The notes: a model not told the origin generated them from the letters alone. DNA of 64,000 nucleotides from Stenotrophomonas maltophilia (GCF_900186865.1 NZ_LT906480.1:3118001-3182000), one strand, 5' to 3'; positions 51,835 through 63,223 are shown, numbered from the stretch's first letter. Made by a program: numbers and translations.

Positions 51835-52641
51835 TCAGCGCGCGCCGAACCAGAGCAGCAGGCTGAGCACTGCCGCCAGCAACAAGGCGCTGGCCAGCAG
51901 CCACGGCCAGCGCCGGACCCTGCGCGGCGTCACCGGCAGCACCGGCGCCTGTTCCGCGTCCTCGCCGGACTCGTCCTCGGCCGGCAACGGCCGCCGACGT
52001 GGATCATGCGGCACTTCCAGCACAAAACGATGCTGGCCATCGAACACCACCTGGTCGCCGGCCTGCAGCCAGCAGTGGCGCACGGCTACGCCGCTGACCC
52101 GGGTGCCGTCGGCACTGCCGAGGTCGCGCAGCAGCACACGATCACCGTGCACTTCCACGCGGGCGTGCTGTTCGGCGAAGGCCGGATCGTCGATGGCGAT
52201 GTCGGCGTCGCTGCCGCGGCCGATCAACCGTGCCCGCGACAGCGTATAGCTGCGGCCATGATGCAGGCCGCCGACACCGCGCAGCAGGCGCTGCTGCTCA
52301 TCGGTGCCATCGTCGTTCTTCGGCGCGGGTGCCTGCAGCAGGCTCTCGACCTCGCCCTGCAGCACCATCTCCACGCCGTCCACATAGACCGCATCGCCTG
52401 CACGCAGCAGCGCCATGCGGCGCACCGGCCTACCATTCACGTGGATGCCACGGATACCGTTGCCGACCTGCAGCCACAGGCCGCGATCGTCCATGCAGAA
52501 CTGCGCCAGCAGCAGGGCGCCGTGGCCGGCGTCGCCGAGCCGCACGCTGCCGTTGGCCTGGCGCACGATGCGTTGCACCCCGGGCCGCAGCGGCTGGTCG
52601 GGCTGTTGTTGTTGACTGAAGTGAACAAGCAGGTTCTGCAC
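51835..52641 (-). CDS. FHA-domain membrane protein
   Basis: About 268 aa. Two FHA-like units: a degenerate one (about 20-95, GIRGIHVNGRPVRRMALLRA) and a canonical one (about 120-205: LIGRGSDADIAIDDPAFAEQHARV with G-R-S-H/N positions partly changed, then LGSADGTRVSGVAV). A single C-terminal transmembrane helix follows (WPWLLASALLLAAVLSLLLW). It probably reads phosphothreonine signals at the membrane. The start is uncertain: I use GTG at 52641; ATG at 52722 gives a poor N-terminus. Confidence 0.75.
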   Translation of the reverse strand: MQNLLVHFSQQQQPDQPLRPGVQRIVRQANGSVRLGDAGHGALLLAQFCMDDRGLWLQVGNGIRGIHVNGRPVRRMALLRAGDAVYVDGVEMVLQGEVESLLQAPAPKNDDGTDEQQRLLRGVGGLHHGRSYTLSRARLIGRGSDADIAIDDPAFAEQHARVEVHGDRVLLRDLGSADGTRVSGVAVRHCWLQAGDQVVFDGQHRFVLEVPHDPRRRPLPAEDESGEDAEQAPVLPVTPRRVRRWPWLLASALLLAAVLSLLLWFGAR

Positions 52642-52766
52642 GCGGCGCAGCCTAGCAGGTTGGCCGCCAACGAAGAAGAACCTGCGATGAGTGCTTGGCG
52701 CGACGGCCCTCGATGCGCACAATGCTCGCCCTCATTGATCATCCCCGCCCTGCGCCAGGAGCCTGC

Positions 52767-53042
52767 ATGTCCACCATCGATGTCCGCCACGCCCACGCCC
52801 TGCCCGACGCACAGGCACGCGCCGCGATCGAACAGGTCGCCGCCAAGCTGTCCGAGCGCTTCGGCCTGAAGTCGTCCTGGGCCGCCGACGTGCTGAACTT
52901 CTCTGGCAGCGGCGTGGACGGTGCGATCGAACTGCAGCCGGGCGCCGTGCGCGTGACCGCCAAGCTGGGCTTCCTGCTGTCGGCGATGAAGGGCATGGTC
53001 GAGGGCGAGATCCAGCGCGTCCTGAAGGAAAAGCTGGGCTGA
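52767..53042 (+). CDS. Polyhydroxyalkanoic acid granule-region protein (PHA_gran_rgn)
   Basis: A 91-aa protein (MSTIDVRHAHALPDAQARAA) with the compact pattern of the polyhydroxyalkanoic acid system family. The ATG at 52767 is preceded by AGGAG. It lies just upstream of a phasin-like gene, which supports a granule-related role. Confidence 0.82.
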   Translation: MSTIDVRHAHALPDAQARAAIEQVAAKLSERFGLKSSWAADVLNFSGSGVDGAIELQPGAVRVTAKLGFLLSAMKGMVEGEIQRVLKEKLG

Positions 53043-53122
53043 ACCCCGGCGGCGGCCGTCACGGCCGTGCAACGCCAGTGCGCGCTACTCTCGGGGCAGG
53101 CCCAACTCCCACGGGAAGTGCG

Positions 53123-53614
53123 ATGAACCAGTACGAAAACGATGACCGCCGCAACGACGACGCCTCGTTCGGTGACCAGGCCGAGCGCTTCTCGCGCAAG
53201 CTGAGTGACTCGGCGCAGCAGGTCTGGCTGGCCGGCCTGGGCGCTCTTGGCCGTGCACAGGCCGAAGGCAGCCGCTTCTTCGACGGCCTGGTGAAGGAAG
53301 GCGAAGCCTGGGAGGCCCGCCGCCGTGAACGCCACGGCGAACAGGGTCCGGGCTGGCGCGACAACGTGGAATCCTCGCTGGATGAGGCCCGCGAGAAGGC
53401 CTCTGGCACCTGGAACAAGGTCGAAAAGGCCTTCGATGACCAGGTGCAGGGCGTGCTCAAGCGCCTGCATGTCCCAACTGCGGACGAGGTGACCGCGCTG
53501 GAAGCCCGTATCGACGCCCTGCACGCGCGGCTGGCCAAGCTGGAAAACCGTGCGGCCTCGGGCGCCGATGCTCCCGCCCCGGGCAGCCATCAGTCGCCAG
53601 GCAGCGTGCCCTGA
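53123..53614 (+). CDS. Phasin-family protein
   Basis: A 163-aa helical protein with the PhaF/PhaI-like core (QVWLAGLGALGRAQAEGSRF; FFDGLVKEGEAWE) and a C-terminal coiled coil (VTALEARIDALHARLAKLEN). Phasins coat polyhydroxyalkanoate granules. 80 nt downstream of the PHA_gran_rgn gene; likely the same transcription unit. Confidence 0.85.
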   Translation: MNQYENDDRRNDDASFGDQAERFSRKLSDSAQQVWLAGLGALGRAQAEGSRFFDGLVKEGEAWEARRRERHGEQGPGWRDNVESSLDEAREKASGTWNKVEKAFDDQVQGVLKRLHVPTADEVTALEARIDALHARLAKLENRAASGADAPAPGSHQSPGSVP

Positions 53615-53624
53615 CCGGCCATTG

Positions 53625-53653
53625 TTGCAATGCAATAAAATTTGATTGACAAT
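53625..53653 (+). promoter_or_regulatory. Candidate promoter of an intergenic small RNA
   Basis: -35-like TTGCAA (53625-53630), 17-bp AT-rich spacer, -10-like GACAAT (53648-53653). It lies in an unusually AT-rich island right before a long-loop hairpin. Confidence 0.4.
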
Positions 53654-53659
53654 CGCGAG

Positions 53660-53726
53660 CAACCCGCCAATCACTTCGGCTGCCGTTTGTTCCCTCCCCT
53701 CACGGCTTCAGGATTGGCGGGTTTTT
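53660..53726 (+). ncRNA. Candidate small RNA or long-loop terminator
   Basis: A perfect 12-bp stem AACCCGCCAATC (53661-53672) / GATTGGCGGGTT (53712-53723) closes a 39-nt loop and is followed by a T5 tract. A promoter-like sequence with 17-bp spacing ends 7 nt before the stem. The arrangement predicts a ~65-nt RNA whose ends pair, leaving a pyrimidine-rich single-stranded loop (TTCCCTCCCCTCAC). The alternative is a simple terminator for the phasin transcript. Confidence 0.4.
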
Positions 53727-53851
53727 CGTGCTCGCCGTATGCCGATCTGAGCGTTCCATCACGCTTCCTGTCAGGAACGTCCTGACCCAGCCGGATAGTG
53801 CGACCTTTACACTGTCGTCTTCCGCATTCGCCCCTTCCGCGCACCTCCTGC

Positions 53852-54862
53852 ATGCTCCCTTGGATCCTGGCCCTGCTGTCGGCCCTGCTTACCTGTTCCC
53901 TGGCTGTTGTCTATCTGTGGTGGATCAAGCGGCGGCAGAAGGAGATGCAACTCGGCCTGCAAGCGCTGGCCGGCATGCACTGGCGCGAGTTCTCGGTACT
54001 GGTCAAGCGCATGCTGCGCGAACAGCGCGGCCTGCGTGAACTGAATGACCCGGCGGAGGAGTCCCGCGAGCCAAGCAGCGACTTCCTGCTCAGCGACGGC
54101 CCCAACCAGTGGCTGGTGTCCTGCAAGCATGGCCTTGCCTACCGTATCGGCACCGCCGCAGTGAACGAGCTGGGGGCTGCTGCGCGCCTGGCCGGCGCCA
54201 AGGGCGGCGTGCTGCTGACCGAAGGCCGGATGGAACGCGACGGGCGCAGCGCTGCCGAGAAGCAGGCGGTCGAGGTGCTGGACGGTCCACGCCTGTGGCC
54301 GCTGCTGCAGCCCTACCTGCCGGCGGAAATCGAAACCCGTGTGCGTGCCAGCGCCCGCCATGAAGCCCTGCGCCGGATCGCCATTGCCGCGCTCGGCGCG
54401 GTCACGCTGGGCCTGCTGGTGGGATTGAGCCTGCAAGGCTTGCATGTGCAGGACACCCCGCCTGTTGCCGAGGTGGCGGACACCCCCGCGCCGGTTGCAC
54501 CTGCGGTTGAAGCGGCGCCCGAACCGGCGCCGGCCCCCGCCACCACGCCGCCGGCCGCTGCGCCTGCACCGGCCGCGCCCTCAGCCGACGCGCGCAGCAA
54601 CCCCAACCCGGATGCCGCCACGCTGGAGCGCTTCCAGGCCGATCTGTCCCGCGCCTTGGCCGGCAAGCCCGGTATCGCCAGCGGGGTCTGGCTGACCCGG
54701 CAGACGCTGGCGATCAACCGCACGGGCGAGCTGGACGCGGTCTGGCCGCAGGTCTGCGAGGAAGTGCTGCACTACCCCGCCCTGCGCAACGTGCGCATCC
54801 AGCTCAACGCCCGCCCCGGCGTGGATGAGCCGGTGCGCTGGCGGCAGTGCGCCACGTACTGA
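53852..54862 (+). CDS. Mrr-like restriction-endonuclease-fold membrane protein
   Basis: A 336-aa protein with an N-terminal transmembrane helix (about 4-25), then a PD-(D/E)XK/Mrr-type domain (MHWREFSVLVKRMLREQRGL; SDFLLSDGPNQWLVSCKHG; GAKGGVLLTEG) in which the catalytic region reads D...SCK. A second transmembrane helix (about 190-210), a Pro/Ala-rich linker and a C-terminal domain follow. DNA cleavage by a membrane-anchored Mrr fold is uncertain; similar proteins are common in Xanthomonadaceae without known role. Confidence 0.75.
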   Translation: MLPWILALLSALLTCSLAVVYLWWIKRRQKEMQLGLQALAGMHWREFSVLVKRMLREQRGLRELNDPAEESREPSSDFLLSDGPNQWLVSCKHGLAYRIGTAAVNELGAAARLAGAKGGVLLTEGRMERDGRSAAEKQAVEVLDGPRLWPLLQPYLPAEIETRVRASARHEALRRIAIAALGAVTLGLLVGLSLQGLHVQDTPPVAEVADTPAPVAPAVEAAPEPAPAPATTPPAAAPAPAAPSADARSNPNPDAATLERFQADLSRALAGKPGIASGVWLTRQTLAINRTGELDAVWPQVCEEVLHYPALRNVRIQLNARPGVDEPVRWRQCATY

Positions 54863-54870
54863 TGGGGCCG

Positions 54871-54941
54871 CATCCACGCGTGGCGTGGATTTACTGAACC
54901 CCGATGCGCGACCCCTTGGTAGATCCACGCCACGCGTGGAT
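54871..54941. repeat. SMAG dimer
   Basis: Inverted copy (54871-54890) and forward GTAG copy (54919-54941) of the CCACGC palindrome type, in the gap after the Mrr-like gene. Confidence 0.82.
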
Positions 54942-55008
54942 GCCTTTGCAGAGTTGAGCCACACGCGAACAGCAGCCGAGCATCGGCTCGGCTCCACATG
55001 GCGCCAGC

Positions 55009-55401
55009 TCAGCCCAATGCCGCGAGATGGGCGATGTAACTGGAGCGCGATTCACCCGCCGCTCTGGCCTGCGCATCCAGCCTCGCCAGGATCCGGCGTG
55101 GCAGGCTGATATTGACCCGCTCGATGGTATCGTCCAGCAGAGCCGGATCAATGCAGATGTACGCAAGAATCCAACGGATGTCCTTGGATGCCTCGGCGGC
55201 GATCTTCTGTGGCGCGGAAGGTGTCGGAATCGAGCGCCCCTCATCCAGGGCCGCATCAATCCAGGCGAGTGCAGCTTCCTCGGCAGCGCTGAGCGCATCA
55301 TCAAGCGTGTCGGCCGCCGAGAAGCACCCCGGCAGATCTGGAACGACCACACCCCACGCGGTGCGCTCATCGCCTGCCTCGATCAGGACTGGATATCGCA
55401 T
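55009..55401 (-). CDS. hicB: HicB-family antitoxin
   Basis: A 130-aa antitoxin: N-terminal partial RNase H-like HicB domain (MRYPVLIEAGDERTAWGVVV; PDLPGCFSAADTLDDALSAA) and a C-terminal ribbon-helix-helix (RVNISLPRRILARLDAQARA) that binds DNA and represses the operon. It follows hicA closely; an intact hicA would end 8 nt before this start. Confidence 0.93.
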   Translation of the reverse strand: MRYPVLIEAGDERTAWGVVVPDLPGCFSAADTLDDALSAAEEAALAWIDAALDEGRSIPTPSAPQKIAAEASKDIRWILAYICIDPALLDDTIERVNISLPRRILARLDAQARAAGESRSSYIAHLAALG

Positions 55402-55409
55402 GGGCCCTC

Positions 55410-55591
55410 CTACGTCAGTCCTGCGAGCTTCCGCAACGCCTGCACCAGCCCTTCCCCAGATCCTTCCTTGGGTGAGGAACGGTGATGATGTGAGGGTGCT
55501 GCGGGTGCACGAATACATGATGGGATCCGCGGATCCGACGACAGATCCAACATGCCGCTTCCAGATCCCGGATGAGGTCCCTGCTCTTCAT
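55410..55591 (-). pseudogene. hicA: hicA toxin gene with a C-terminal frameshift
   Basis: HicA mRNA-interferase: the reading frame from 55591 gives MKSRDLIRDLEAACWICRRI, the catalytic-His segment GSHHVFVH and TVPHPRKDLGKG. At about 55453-55457 the frame then shifts: the expected LVQALRKLAGLT and stop at 55410 are found one frame over, while the actual frame reads WCRRCGSSQD and stops at 55415. One G appears to be missing from a GGGG run. The shift comes after the catalytic His, so the shortened protein could keep some activity or be dead. Confidence 0.8.
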
Positions 55592-55655
55592 GCAGGGACG
55601 ATACACATCGCACACACGCCCCGACAGAGTTCAAGGCGACAGTCGTTCCGGCCCA

Positions 55656-55678
55656 GTAGATCCACGCCATGCGTGGAT
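55656..55678 (+). repeat. SMAG/REP palindrome
   Basis: Single forward GTAG copy of the CCACGC type, between the hicAB locus and hutC. Confidence 0.85.
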
Positions 55679-55685
55679 GGAATCC

Positions 55686-56414
55686 CTATCGCGCGCCCGG
55701 CGCGAAGCGCGCCACCAGGTCCCAGGCATCCCCCAGGAACACCTGGCGCACGCGGGTGATCGGCTGTTCGCCACGCCAGGTCAGGCGTTCGATCACCAGG
55801 CAGGCGGTACCGGGCTTCACGTCCAGCAGCTTGGCGGTGGCGGTATCTGCCCCCCAGGCACTGATGCGGTGCTGGGCACGGGTCCACGACACGTTCTGCA
55901 GCAGCCAGCTGCCCGGCGCGGTAGTGCTGAAGTCGACTTCCAGTACCTCAGGCACGCCCACCGGGCTGATCAGGCGATGCTCCAGCGCCAGCGGGCGACC
56001 ATCGGCCAGATGCAGGCAGCGCATCGCCAGCAGGTTTTCCTGTCCGGCCAGCTCGACTTCACCGGCATTGCCGGCATCGGCAAGGCGCAGGTCGCGCTGC
56101 AGCAGGCGATAGGTGTACTGGTGGCCGCGCGAGCCAACCTCCATCGCGATATCGGGGATCTCCAGCGCCACCTGCTCCAGGTGCGGGGGTTGCCGCGCCA
56201 CGAACGAACCGGCACGGCGGCGACGCTCGATCATGCCGCTCTCGGCCAACGCGGTCAGCACCTTGTTCACCGTCATCCGCGAGCAGCCGTACTGCTCCAT
56301 CAGCTCGTGTTCGTACGGAATCCGGAAGCCCGGCGCCCACTCTCCACTGAGGATGCGGCTTTCCAGATCGCTGCGGATACGCTGGTTGAGCGTGGCGGAC
56401 TTGCTGGCCTTCAC
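55686..56414 (-). CDS. hutC: Histidine utilisation repressor HutC (GntR family)
   Basis: A 242-aa repressor: N-terminal GntR winged HTH (LNQRIRSDLESRILSGEWAP; EHELMEQYGCSRMTVNKVLT) and C-terminal UTRA ligand domain (FSTTAPGSWLLQNVSWTRAQ; IERLTWRGEQPITRVRQVFL), which binds urocanate in this family. I chose the GTG at 56414 because the protein pattern starts there; the frame continues upstream inside hutF. Second gene of the hutF-hutC operon. Confidence 0.92.
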   Translation of the reverse strand: MKASKSATLNQRIRSDLESRILSGEWAPGFRIPYEHELMEQYGCSRMTVNKVLTALAESGMIERRRRAGSFVARQPPHLEQVALEIPDIAMEVGSRGHQYTYRLLQRDLRLADAGNAGEVELAGQENLLAMRCLHLADGRPLALEHRLISPVGVPEVLEVDFSTTAPGSWLLQNVSWTRAQHRISAWGADTATAKLLDVKPGTACLVIERLTWRGEQPITRVRQVFLGDAWDLVARFAPGAR

Positions 56415-56442
56415 GTAATGGGGTCTCGGTGGCGGGAGGCGA

Positions 56443-57813
56443 TCAGCCCAGCACGCCACGCAGGGCGGCGGTAAAGGTGGTGGTGATCGCCTCGCGCTGC
56501 AGGTGGCGGCCCTCGGCCACGCATTGGCGGCCATGGCGCCAGACCGATCGCAGCGCGCCATTACGTGCGGCGAACACCCAGCTGTCAAGCCATGCGTCAT
56601 CCTGTCGCGCCTGCAGCGCCGGGTGCCCGGCATCCAGTTCGACCAGGTCGGCACTGGCGCCCACCTGCAGGCCAGCGGCCACGCCCAGCGCCTGTGCACC
56701 ACCGTGCAGTGCGCCTTCGAACAGGAAGCGGCCGGTGCTGCGGGTGGCATCCGGGGCCAGTACGTTGCGCCCACGCAGGGTCAGGCGCTGGCCGTATTCG
56801 AGCAGGCGCAGTTCTTCGGCCGCATCGATCAGCACATTGGAATCGGAGCCGACACCGAAGCGCCCGCCCTCGCGCGCGAACGCCTGCATCGGGAACAGGC
56901 CGTCGCCCAGATTGGCTTCGGTGATCGGGCACAGGCCGGCCACGGCCTGGCTGGCCACGATGGCGGCGCGCTCATCGTCGGTGATGTGGGTGGCGTGCAC
57001 CAGGCACCAGCGCGCATCCACCGGTGCATGGTCGTACAGCCACTGCACCGGACGCTGGCCGCTCCAGGCCAGGCAGGCCTCGACTTCACGCACCTGCTCG
57101 GCGATATGGATGTGCACCGGGCCGTCGGTCAGCGGCAGCAACGCACTCAATTCCTCGCCGGTGACTGCACGCAGGCTGTGCGGCGCGATGCCGAGCACCG
57201 CATCCGGCAGCGCGGCCAGTGCCGGCTTGGCGGCGTCCAGCAGCTGCGCGAAACCGTCCACATCGTGGATCAGGCGACGCTGCGCCGGATTCGGCGGCGC
57301 GCCACCGAAATCGGCGTGCGCATAGAACACCGGCAGCAGGGTCAGGCCGATACCGGTCTGATCGGCGGCGGCAGCAATCCGTGCACTCATCTCGGCGCGG
57401 TTGGCATAGGCGCGACCATCGGCGTCGTGGTGCAGGTAATGGAATTCGCCGACGCGGGTGAAGCCGCTTTCCAGCATTTCCATGTAGGCCTGGGCGGCGA
57501 TGGCCTGCACTGCGTCCGGGCGCAGATGGGCCAGGAAGCGGTACATCAGCTCACGCCAGCTCCAGAAGCTGTCACCGTCACCGCCGCCGATCTCGGTCAG
57601 CCCGGCCATGCCGCGCTGGAAGGCGTGGCTGTGCAGGTTGGGCAGGCCCGGCACCAGGATGCCGACGCAGGTGTCGCCGTGCTGGGCGCCCTGCCCCATG
57701 TGGATCGCCGTGATGCGGCCGTCCTGCATCTGCAGGCGGACATCGCGGGCCCAGCCCTCGGCCAGCAGGGCGTGGGCGGCATGGAAACAGTGTGGGGAAC
57801 GCGAATCGGACAT
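56443..57813 (-). CDS. hutF: Formimidoylglutamate deiminase
   Basis: A 456-aa amidohydrolase: metal ligands in PGLPNLHSHAFQRGMAG (HxH), HIHIAEQ, HATHITDDE and GVGSDSNV, as in HutF. It converts N-formimino-glutamate to N-formyl-glutamate and ammonia, so this organism uses the five-step hut route with HutG. Divergent from hutI. Confidence 0.95.
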   Translation of the reverse strand: MSDSRSPHCFHAAHALLAEGWARDVRLQMQDGRITAIHMGQGAQHGDTCVGILVPGLPNLHSHAFQRGMAGLTEIGGGDGDSFWSWRELMYRFLAHLRPDAVQAIAAQAYMEMLESGFTRVGEFHYLHHDADGRAYANRAEMSARIAAAADQTGIGLTLLPVFYAHADFGGAPPNPAQRRLIHDVDGFAQLLDAAKPALAALPDAVLGIAPHSLRAVTGEELSALLPLTDGPVHIHIAEQVREVEACLAWSGQRPVQWLYDHAPVDARWCLVHATHITDDERAAIVASQAVAGLCPITEANLGDGLFPMQAFAREGGRFGVGSDSNVLIDAAEELRLLEYGQRLTLRGRNVLAPDATRSTGRFLFEGALHGGAQALGVAAGLQVGASADLVELDAGHPALQARQDDAWLDSWVFAARNGALRSVWRHGRQCVAEGRHLQREAITTTFTAALRGVLG

Positions 57814-57842
57814 GGCTGGACAACCCGAAATGGACGCCTATA

Positions 57843-57859
57843 TTGTATAGACATATAAG
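57843..57859. promoter_or_regulatory. Candidate HutC operator between divergent hut arms
   Basis: TTGTATAGACATATAAG, an imperfect AT-rich inverted repeat in the 58-bp gap between hutF and hutI. It resembles the TTGTATATACAA-type sites reported for HutC in pseudomonads. Its position can block both divergent promoters. Confidence 0.65.
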
Positions 57860-57871
57860 CACAGCCGCGTT

Positions 57872-59104
57872 GTGGATGCCATGCACGTCGATACCCTCTG
57901 GTCCAATGTCCACCTGATGACCCTCGATGGCGAGGGGCTGGGTGTCATCCGCGATGGCGTACTGGCCTGCGCTGGCGGCCGCATCGTCCATGTCGGCCCG
58001 GCCGGCAGCGACGCCCACCTGCAGCCGACCACCCGCATCGATGGCGAAGGCCGCTGGATCTCGCCCGGCCTGATCGACTGCCACACCCACCTGGTCTACG
58101 CCGGCAACCGCGCCAACGAATTCGAGCAGCGCCTGCAGGGCGTCAGTTATGCCGAGATCGCCCGTGCCGGCGGCGGCATCGTCTCCACCGTGCGCGCCAC
58201 CCGTGCTGCCACCCCGGAACAGCTGGCCAGCGAAAGCCGGCCGCGCCTGCTGGCGATGCGTGCCGAAGGCGTGACCACGATCGAGATCAAGTCCGGCTAC
58301 GGCCTGACCCTGCCCGACGAACGCAAGCAGCTGCAGGTAGCGCGTGCGCTGGGCGAGGAGTGCCGGGTCAACGTGGTGACCACATTCCTCGGCGCACACG
58401 CGATTCCGCCAGGCCGCGAGGCGCAGGAATACACCGGCGAGGTGTGCAACGTGATGATTCCGGCCATCGCCGCCGAAGGCCTGGCCGAAGCGGTGGACGT
58501 ATTCTGCGAGAACATCGCCTTCTCGCCGGCGCAGGCGCGGCAGGTCTTCGAAGCGGCGCGCGCCAACGGGCTGGCGGTGAAGATTCATGCCGAGCAGCTG
58601 AGCAACCAGCATGGCGCCGAACTGGCCGCCAGCTTCGGTGCCCTCTCGGCCGACCATATCGAACATCTGGACGATGCCGGCATCGCCGCGATGGCCGCCG
58701 CCGGCACCGTCGCCGTGCTGTTGCCTGGCGCCTTCTATTTCACCCGCGATACCACCCTGCCGCCGATCGCTGCGCTGCGTGCGGCCGCCGTGCCGCTGGC
58801 GCTGGCCACCGACAGCAATCCGGGCACTTCGCCGCTGACCAGCCCGCTGCTGGCGATGAACATGGGCGCCACCCTGTTCCGCCTGACCGTGGATGAGTGC
58901 ATCGCCGGCTTCACCCGTGAAGCGGCGCGCGCGCTCGGACGCAGCGACCGCATCGGCCGCCTCGCCGTGGGCCTGGACTGCGACCTGGCGATCTGGGACA
59001 TCGATGCCCCCGCCGACCTGGTCTATCGCATTGGATTCAACCCGCTGCACGCGCGCGTGGTGCGCGGACAGCCCGACCTGCCTGCCTCCTGGAGCAACAC
59101 ATGA
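57872..59104 (+). CDS. hutI: Imidazolonepropionase
   Basis: A 410-aa amidohydrolase opening the imidazolone ring to N-formimino-L-glutamate. Motifs: [59 protein letters not shown] and [19 protein letters not shown]. The ATG at 57881 is an alternative start. Stop overlaps hutH start by 4 nt. Confidence 0.97.
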   Translation: MDAMHVDTLWSNVHLMTLDGEGLGVIRDGVLACAGGRIVHVGPAGSDAHLQPTTRIDGEGRWISPGLIDCHTHLVYAGNRANEFEQRLQGVSYAEIARAGGGIVSTVRATRAATPEQLASESRPRLLAMRAEGVTTIEIKSGYGLTLPDERKQLQVARALGEECRVNVVTTFLGAHAIPPGREAQEYTGEVCNVMIPAIAAEGLAEAVDVFCENIAFSPAQARQVFEAARANGLAVKIHAEQLSNQHGAELAASFGALSADHIEHLDDAGIAAMAAAGTVAVLLPGAFYFTRDTTLPPIAALRAAAVPLALATDSNPGTSPLTSPLLAMNMGATLFRLTVDECIAGFTREAARALGRSDRIGRLAVGLDCDLAIWDIDAPADLVYRIGFNPLHARVVRGQPDLPASWSNT

Positions 59105-60642
59105 GCAACACCCTGGTTCTTCGCCCCGGCCATGTCACTCTTGCCCAGTGGCGGCAGGTCTATCGCGGTGCGCCGCTTGCACTGGACCCGGCCGCGCTGC
59201 CGGTGGTGCGCGCCAGTGCTGCGGCGGTGGCCGCCATCGTCGCCAAGGGCGCGCCGGTGTATGGCATCAACACCGGTTTCGGCAAGCTGGCCAGCGTGCG
59301 CATCGAGCGCGAAGATCTGGCCACCCTGCAGCGGAACATCGTGCTCTCGCATGCCGCCGGCGTGGGCGAGCCGATGCCGGCCAGCGTGGTGCGCCTGATG
59401 ATGGCGCTTAAGCTGGTCAGCCTGGCGCAGGGTGCGTCAGGCATTCGCGAGGAGACCCTGCTGCTGCTGGAAGCGATGCTGGTCAAGGGCGTGCTGCCGG
59501 TGGTGCCCGCACAGGGTTCGGTGGGTGCCTCGGGCGATCTGGCGCCGCTCTCGCACCTGGCCAGCGTGATGCTGGGCGTTGGCGAAGCCTTCATCGGTGA
59601 CGAGCGCCTACCGGCAGCCGACGCACTGGCACGTGCCGGCCTGCAGCCGATCGAACTGGGCGCGAAGGAAGGCCTGGCGCTGCTCAACGGCACCCAGTTC
59701 TCCACCGCCTATGCGCTGGCGGGCCTGTTCGAGATCGAGACCGTGTTCCAGGCCGCACTGGTCACCGGCGCGCTGTCGGTGGAAGCTGCCAAGGGTTCCG
59801 ACACGCCCTTCGACCCGCGCATACACGCGATCCGCGGCCAGCGCGGGCAGATCGCCACCGCCGCCACCCTGCGCGCGCTGATGCAGGGCTCGGACATCCG
59901 CGAGTCGCATCGCGACAACGACGTGCGCGTGCAGGACCCGTACTGCCTGCGCTGCCAGCCGCAGGTGATGGGCGCGGCGCTGGACATCCTGCGCCAGGCC
60001 GCGACCACGCTGGAAATTGAAGCCAACGGCGTGTCCGACAATCCGCTGGTGTTCACCGACACCGGCGAAGCGCTGTCCGGTGGCAACTTCCACGCCGAGC
60101 CGGTGGCCTTCGCCGCCGACATGCTGGCGATGGCGGTGTGCGAGATCGGTTCGATCAGCGAGCGCCGCCTGGCGATGCTGGTGGACCCGGCCCTGTCCGG
60201 CCTGCCGGCGTTCCTAACCCCGCGCCCGGGCCTGAATTCCGGCTTCATGATTCCGCAGGTGACCGCCGCCGCGCTGGTCTCGGAAAACAAGCAGCGCGCC
60301 TACCCGGCCAGCGTTGATTCGATTCCGACCTCGGCCAACCAGGAAGACCATGTGTCGATGGCCGCGCATGGCGCGCGCCGGCTGATGCAGATGGCCGAGA
60401 ACGCCGCCAACGTGATCGGCATCGAGCTGCTGGCCGCCGCGCAGGGCTGTGATTTCCATGCGCCGCTGCGCTCCAGCGCCGCGCTGGAAACGGTGCGCGC
60501 CACCCTGCGTGCGCAGGTGCCGACGCTGGAAGAAGACCGCTATTTCCACCCCGACATGGTGACCGCCACGAATCTTGTGCGCAGTGGCGCGCTGGCGCAG
60601 GGCCTGGGCGATCTGTTGCCGACTGTGGAACCGCAGGCATGA
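59101..60642 (+). CDS. hutH: Histidine ammonia-lyase
   Basis: A 513-aa enzyme making urocanate and ammonia from histidine. The Ala143-Ser144-Gly145 triad ([14 protein letters not shown]) forms the MIO electrophile; [11 protein letters not shown] and [19 protein letters not shown] are the other signatures. Overlaps hutG by 4 nt. Confidence 0.98.
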   Translation: MSNTLVLRPGHVTLAQWRQVYRGAPLALDPAALPVVRASAAAVAAIVAKGAPVYGINTGFGKLASVRIEREDLATLQRNIVLSHAAGVGEPMPASVVRLMMALKLVSLAQGASGIREETLLLLEAMLVKGVLPVVPAQGSVGASGDLAPLSHLASVMLGVGEAFIGDERLPAADALARAGLQPIELGAKEGLALLNGTQFSTAYALAGLFEIETVFQAALVTGALSVEAAKGSDTPFDPRIHAIRGQRGQIATAATLRALMQGSDIRESHRDNDVRVQDPYCLRCQPQVMGAALDILRQAATTLEIEANGVSDNPLVFTDTGEALSGGNFHAEPVAFAADMLAMAVCEIGSISERRLAMLVDPALSGLPAFLTPRPGLNSGFMIPQVTAAALVSENKQRAYPASVDSIPTSANQEDHVSMAAHGARRLMQMAENAANVIGIELLAAAQGCDFHAPLRSSAALETVRATLRAQVPTLEEDRYFHPDMVTATNLVRSGALAQGLGDLLPTVEPQA

Positions 60643-61489
60643 CGACCCTTCCTGAATGGTTGACGGTGCACGAGGGCGATGCCCCCCTCATCGTCAGCTT
60701 CCCGCATACCGGCAGCGAGCTGCCGCACGACCTGATCGGCGACTACCACTCGCCGTGGCTGGCCCGCCGCGATGCCGACTGGTGGGTGCACGAGCTGTAC
60801 GACTTCGTGCGCGGCATGGGCGCGACCACGGTGCGCTCGGCGATCTCGCGTTCGGTGATCGACCTCAACCGCGATCCCAGCGGCGTGTCGCTGTACCCGG
60901 GCCAGAACACCACCGGCCTGTGTCCGCTGACCACCTTCGACAACCAGCCGCTGTACCACGCCGGGCGCGAACCGGACGAAGCAGAAATCGCCCGTCGTCG
61001 CGACACGTATTTCCTGCCTTACCACGATGCGCTGGCTTCGCAGATCACGCGCCTGCGTGCACGCCACGGCACCGTGGTGGTGTACGACGCGCACTCGATC
61101 CGCTCGCATATCCCGCACCTGTTCGAGGGCGAACTGCCGCAGTTCAACCTGGGGACTGCCGGTCCGTCCGGCGCACCGGACACCTCCTGCGACAACGCCC
61201 TGAGCGACGTGGTGGAAAACCTGCTGAAGATCAGCGGCATGAGCCAGGTGCGCAACGGCCGCTTCAAGGGCGGCTGGATCACCCGCCACTACAGCAACAT
61301 CGCCGGCGGCGTGCACAGCCTGCAGATGGAACTGGCCTGCCGCGGCTACATGCACGAACCCCTGCCGGACCAGGTGGACGAACACAGCTGGCCCACCCCG
61401 CTCGACCCCGACCTCGCCGCACCACTGCGCCACACCCTGGCGCAGGTGCTCAACGCCTGCCTTGATTTCGCTACGAACCGGAGCGCCGC

Positions 61490-61493
<4 letters not shown>
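60639..61493 (+). CDS. hutG: N-formylglutamate deformylase
   Basis: A 284-aa metal hydrolase giving glutamate and formate, the last step of the pathway that includes HutF. Motifs: [23 protein letters not shown]-type [20 protein letters not shown] and [19 protein letters not shown]. Overlaps both hutH and hutU by 4 nt. Confidence 0.96.
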
Positions 61494-63157
<1,664 letters not shown>

Positions 63158-63165
63158 TCGCAGGG

Positions 63166-63223
63166 GTGCCGGCCAGCGGCCGGCACTACCGAAAACGTGT
63201 GGTAGTGCCGGCCGCTGGCCGGC
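63166..63223. repeat. SMAG dimer after hutU
   Basis: Inverted copy ending CTAC (63166-63189) and forward GTAGTGCCGGCC copy (63202-63223), immediately after the hut operon, where it may act as 3' mRNA stabiliser or terminator-like structure. Confidence 0.88.

Noticed and set aside
57578..59050. 490-codon open frame antisense to hutI
   Set aside because: Overlaps hutI and hutF in the wrong phase; no domain.
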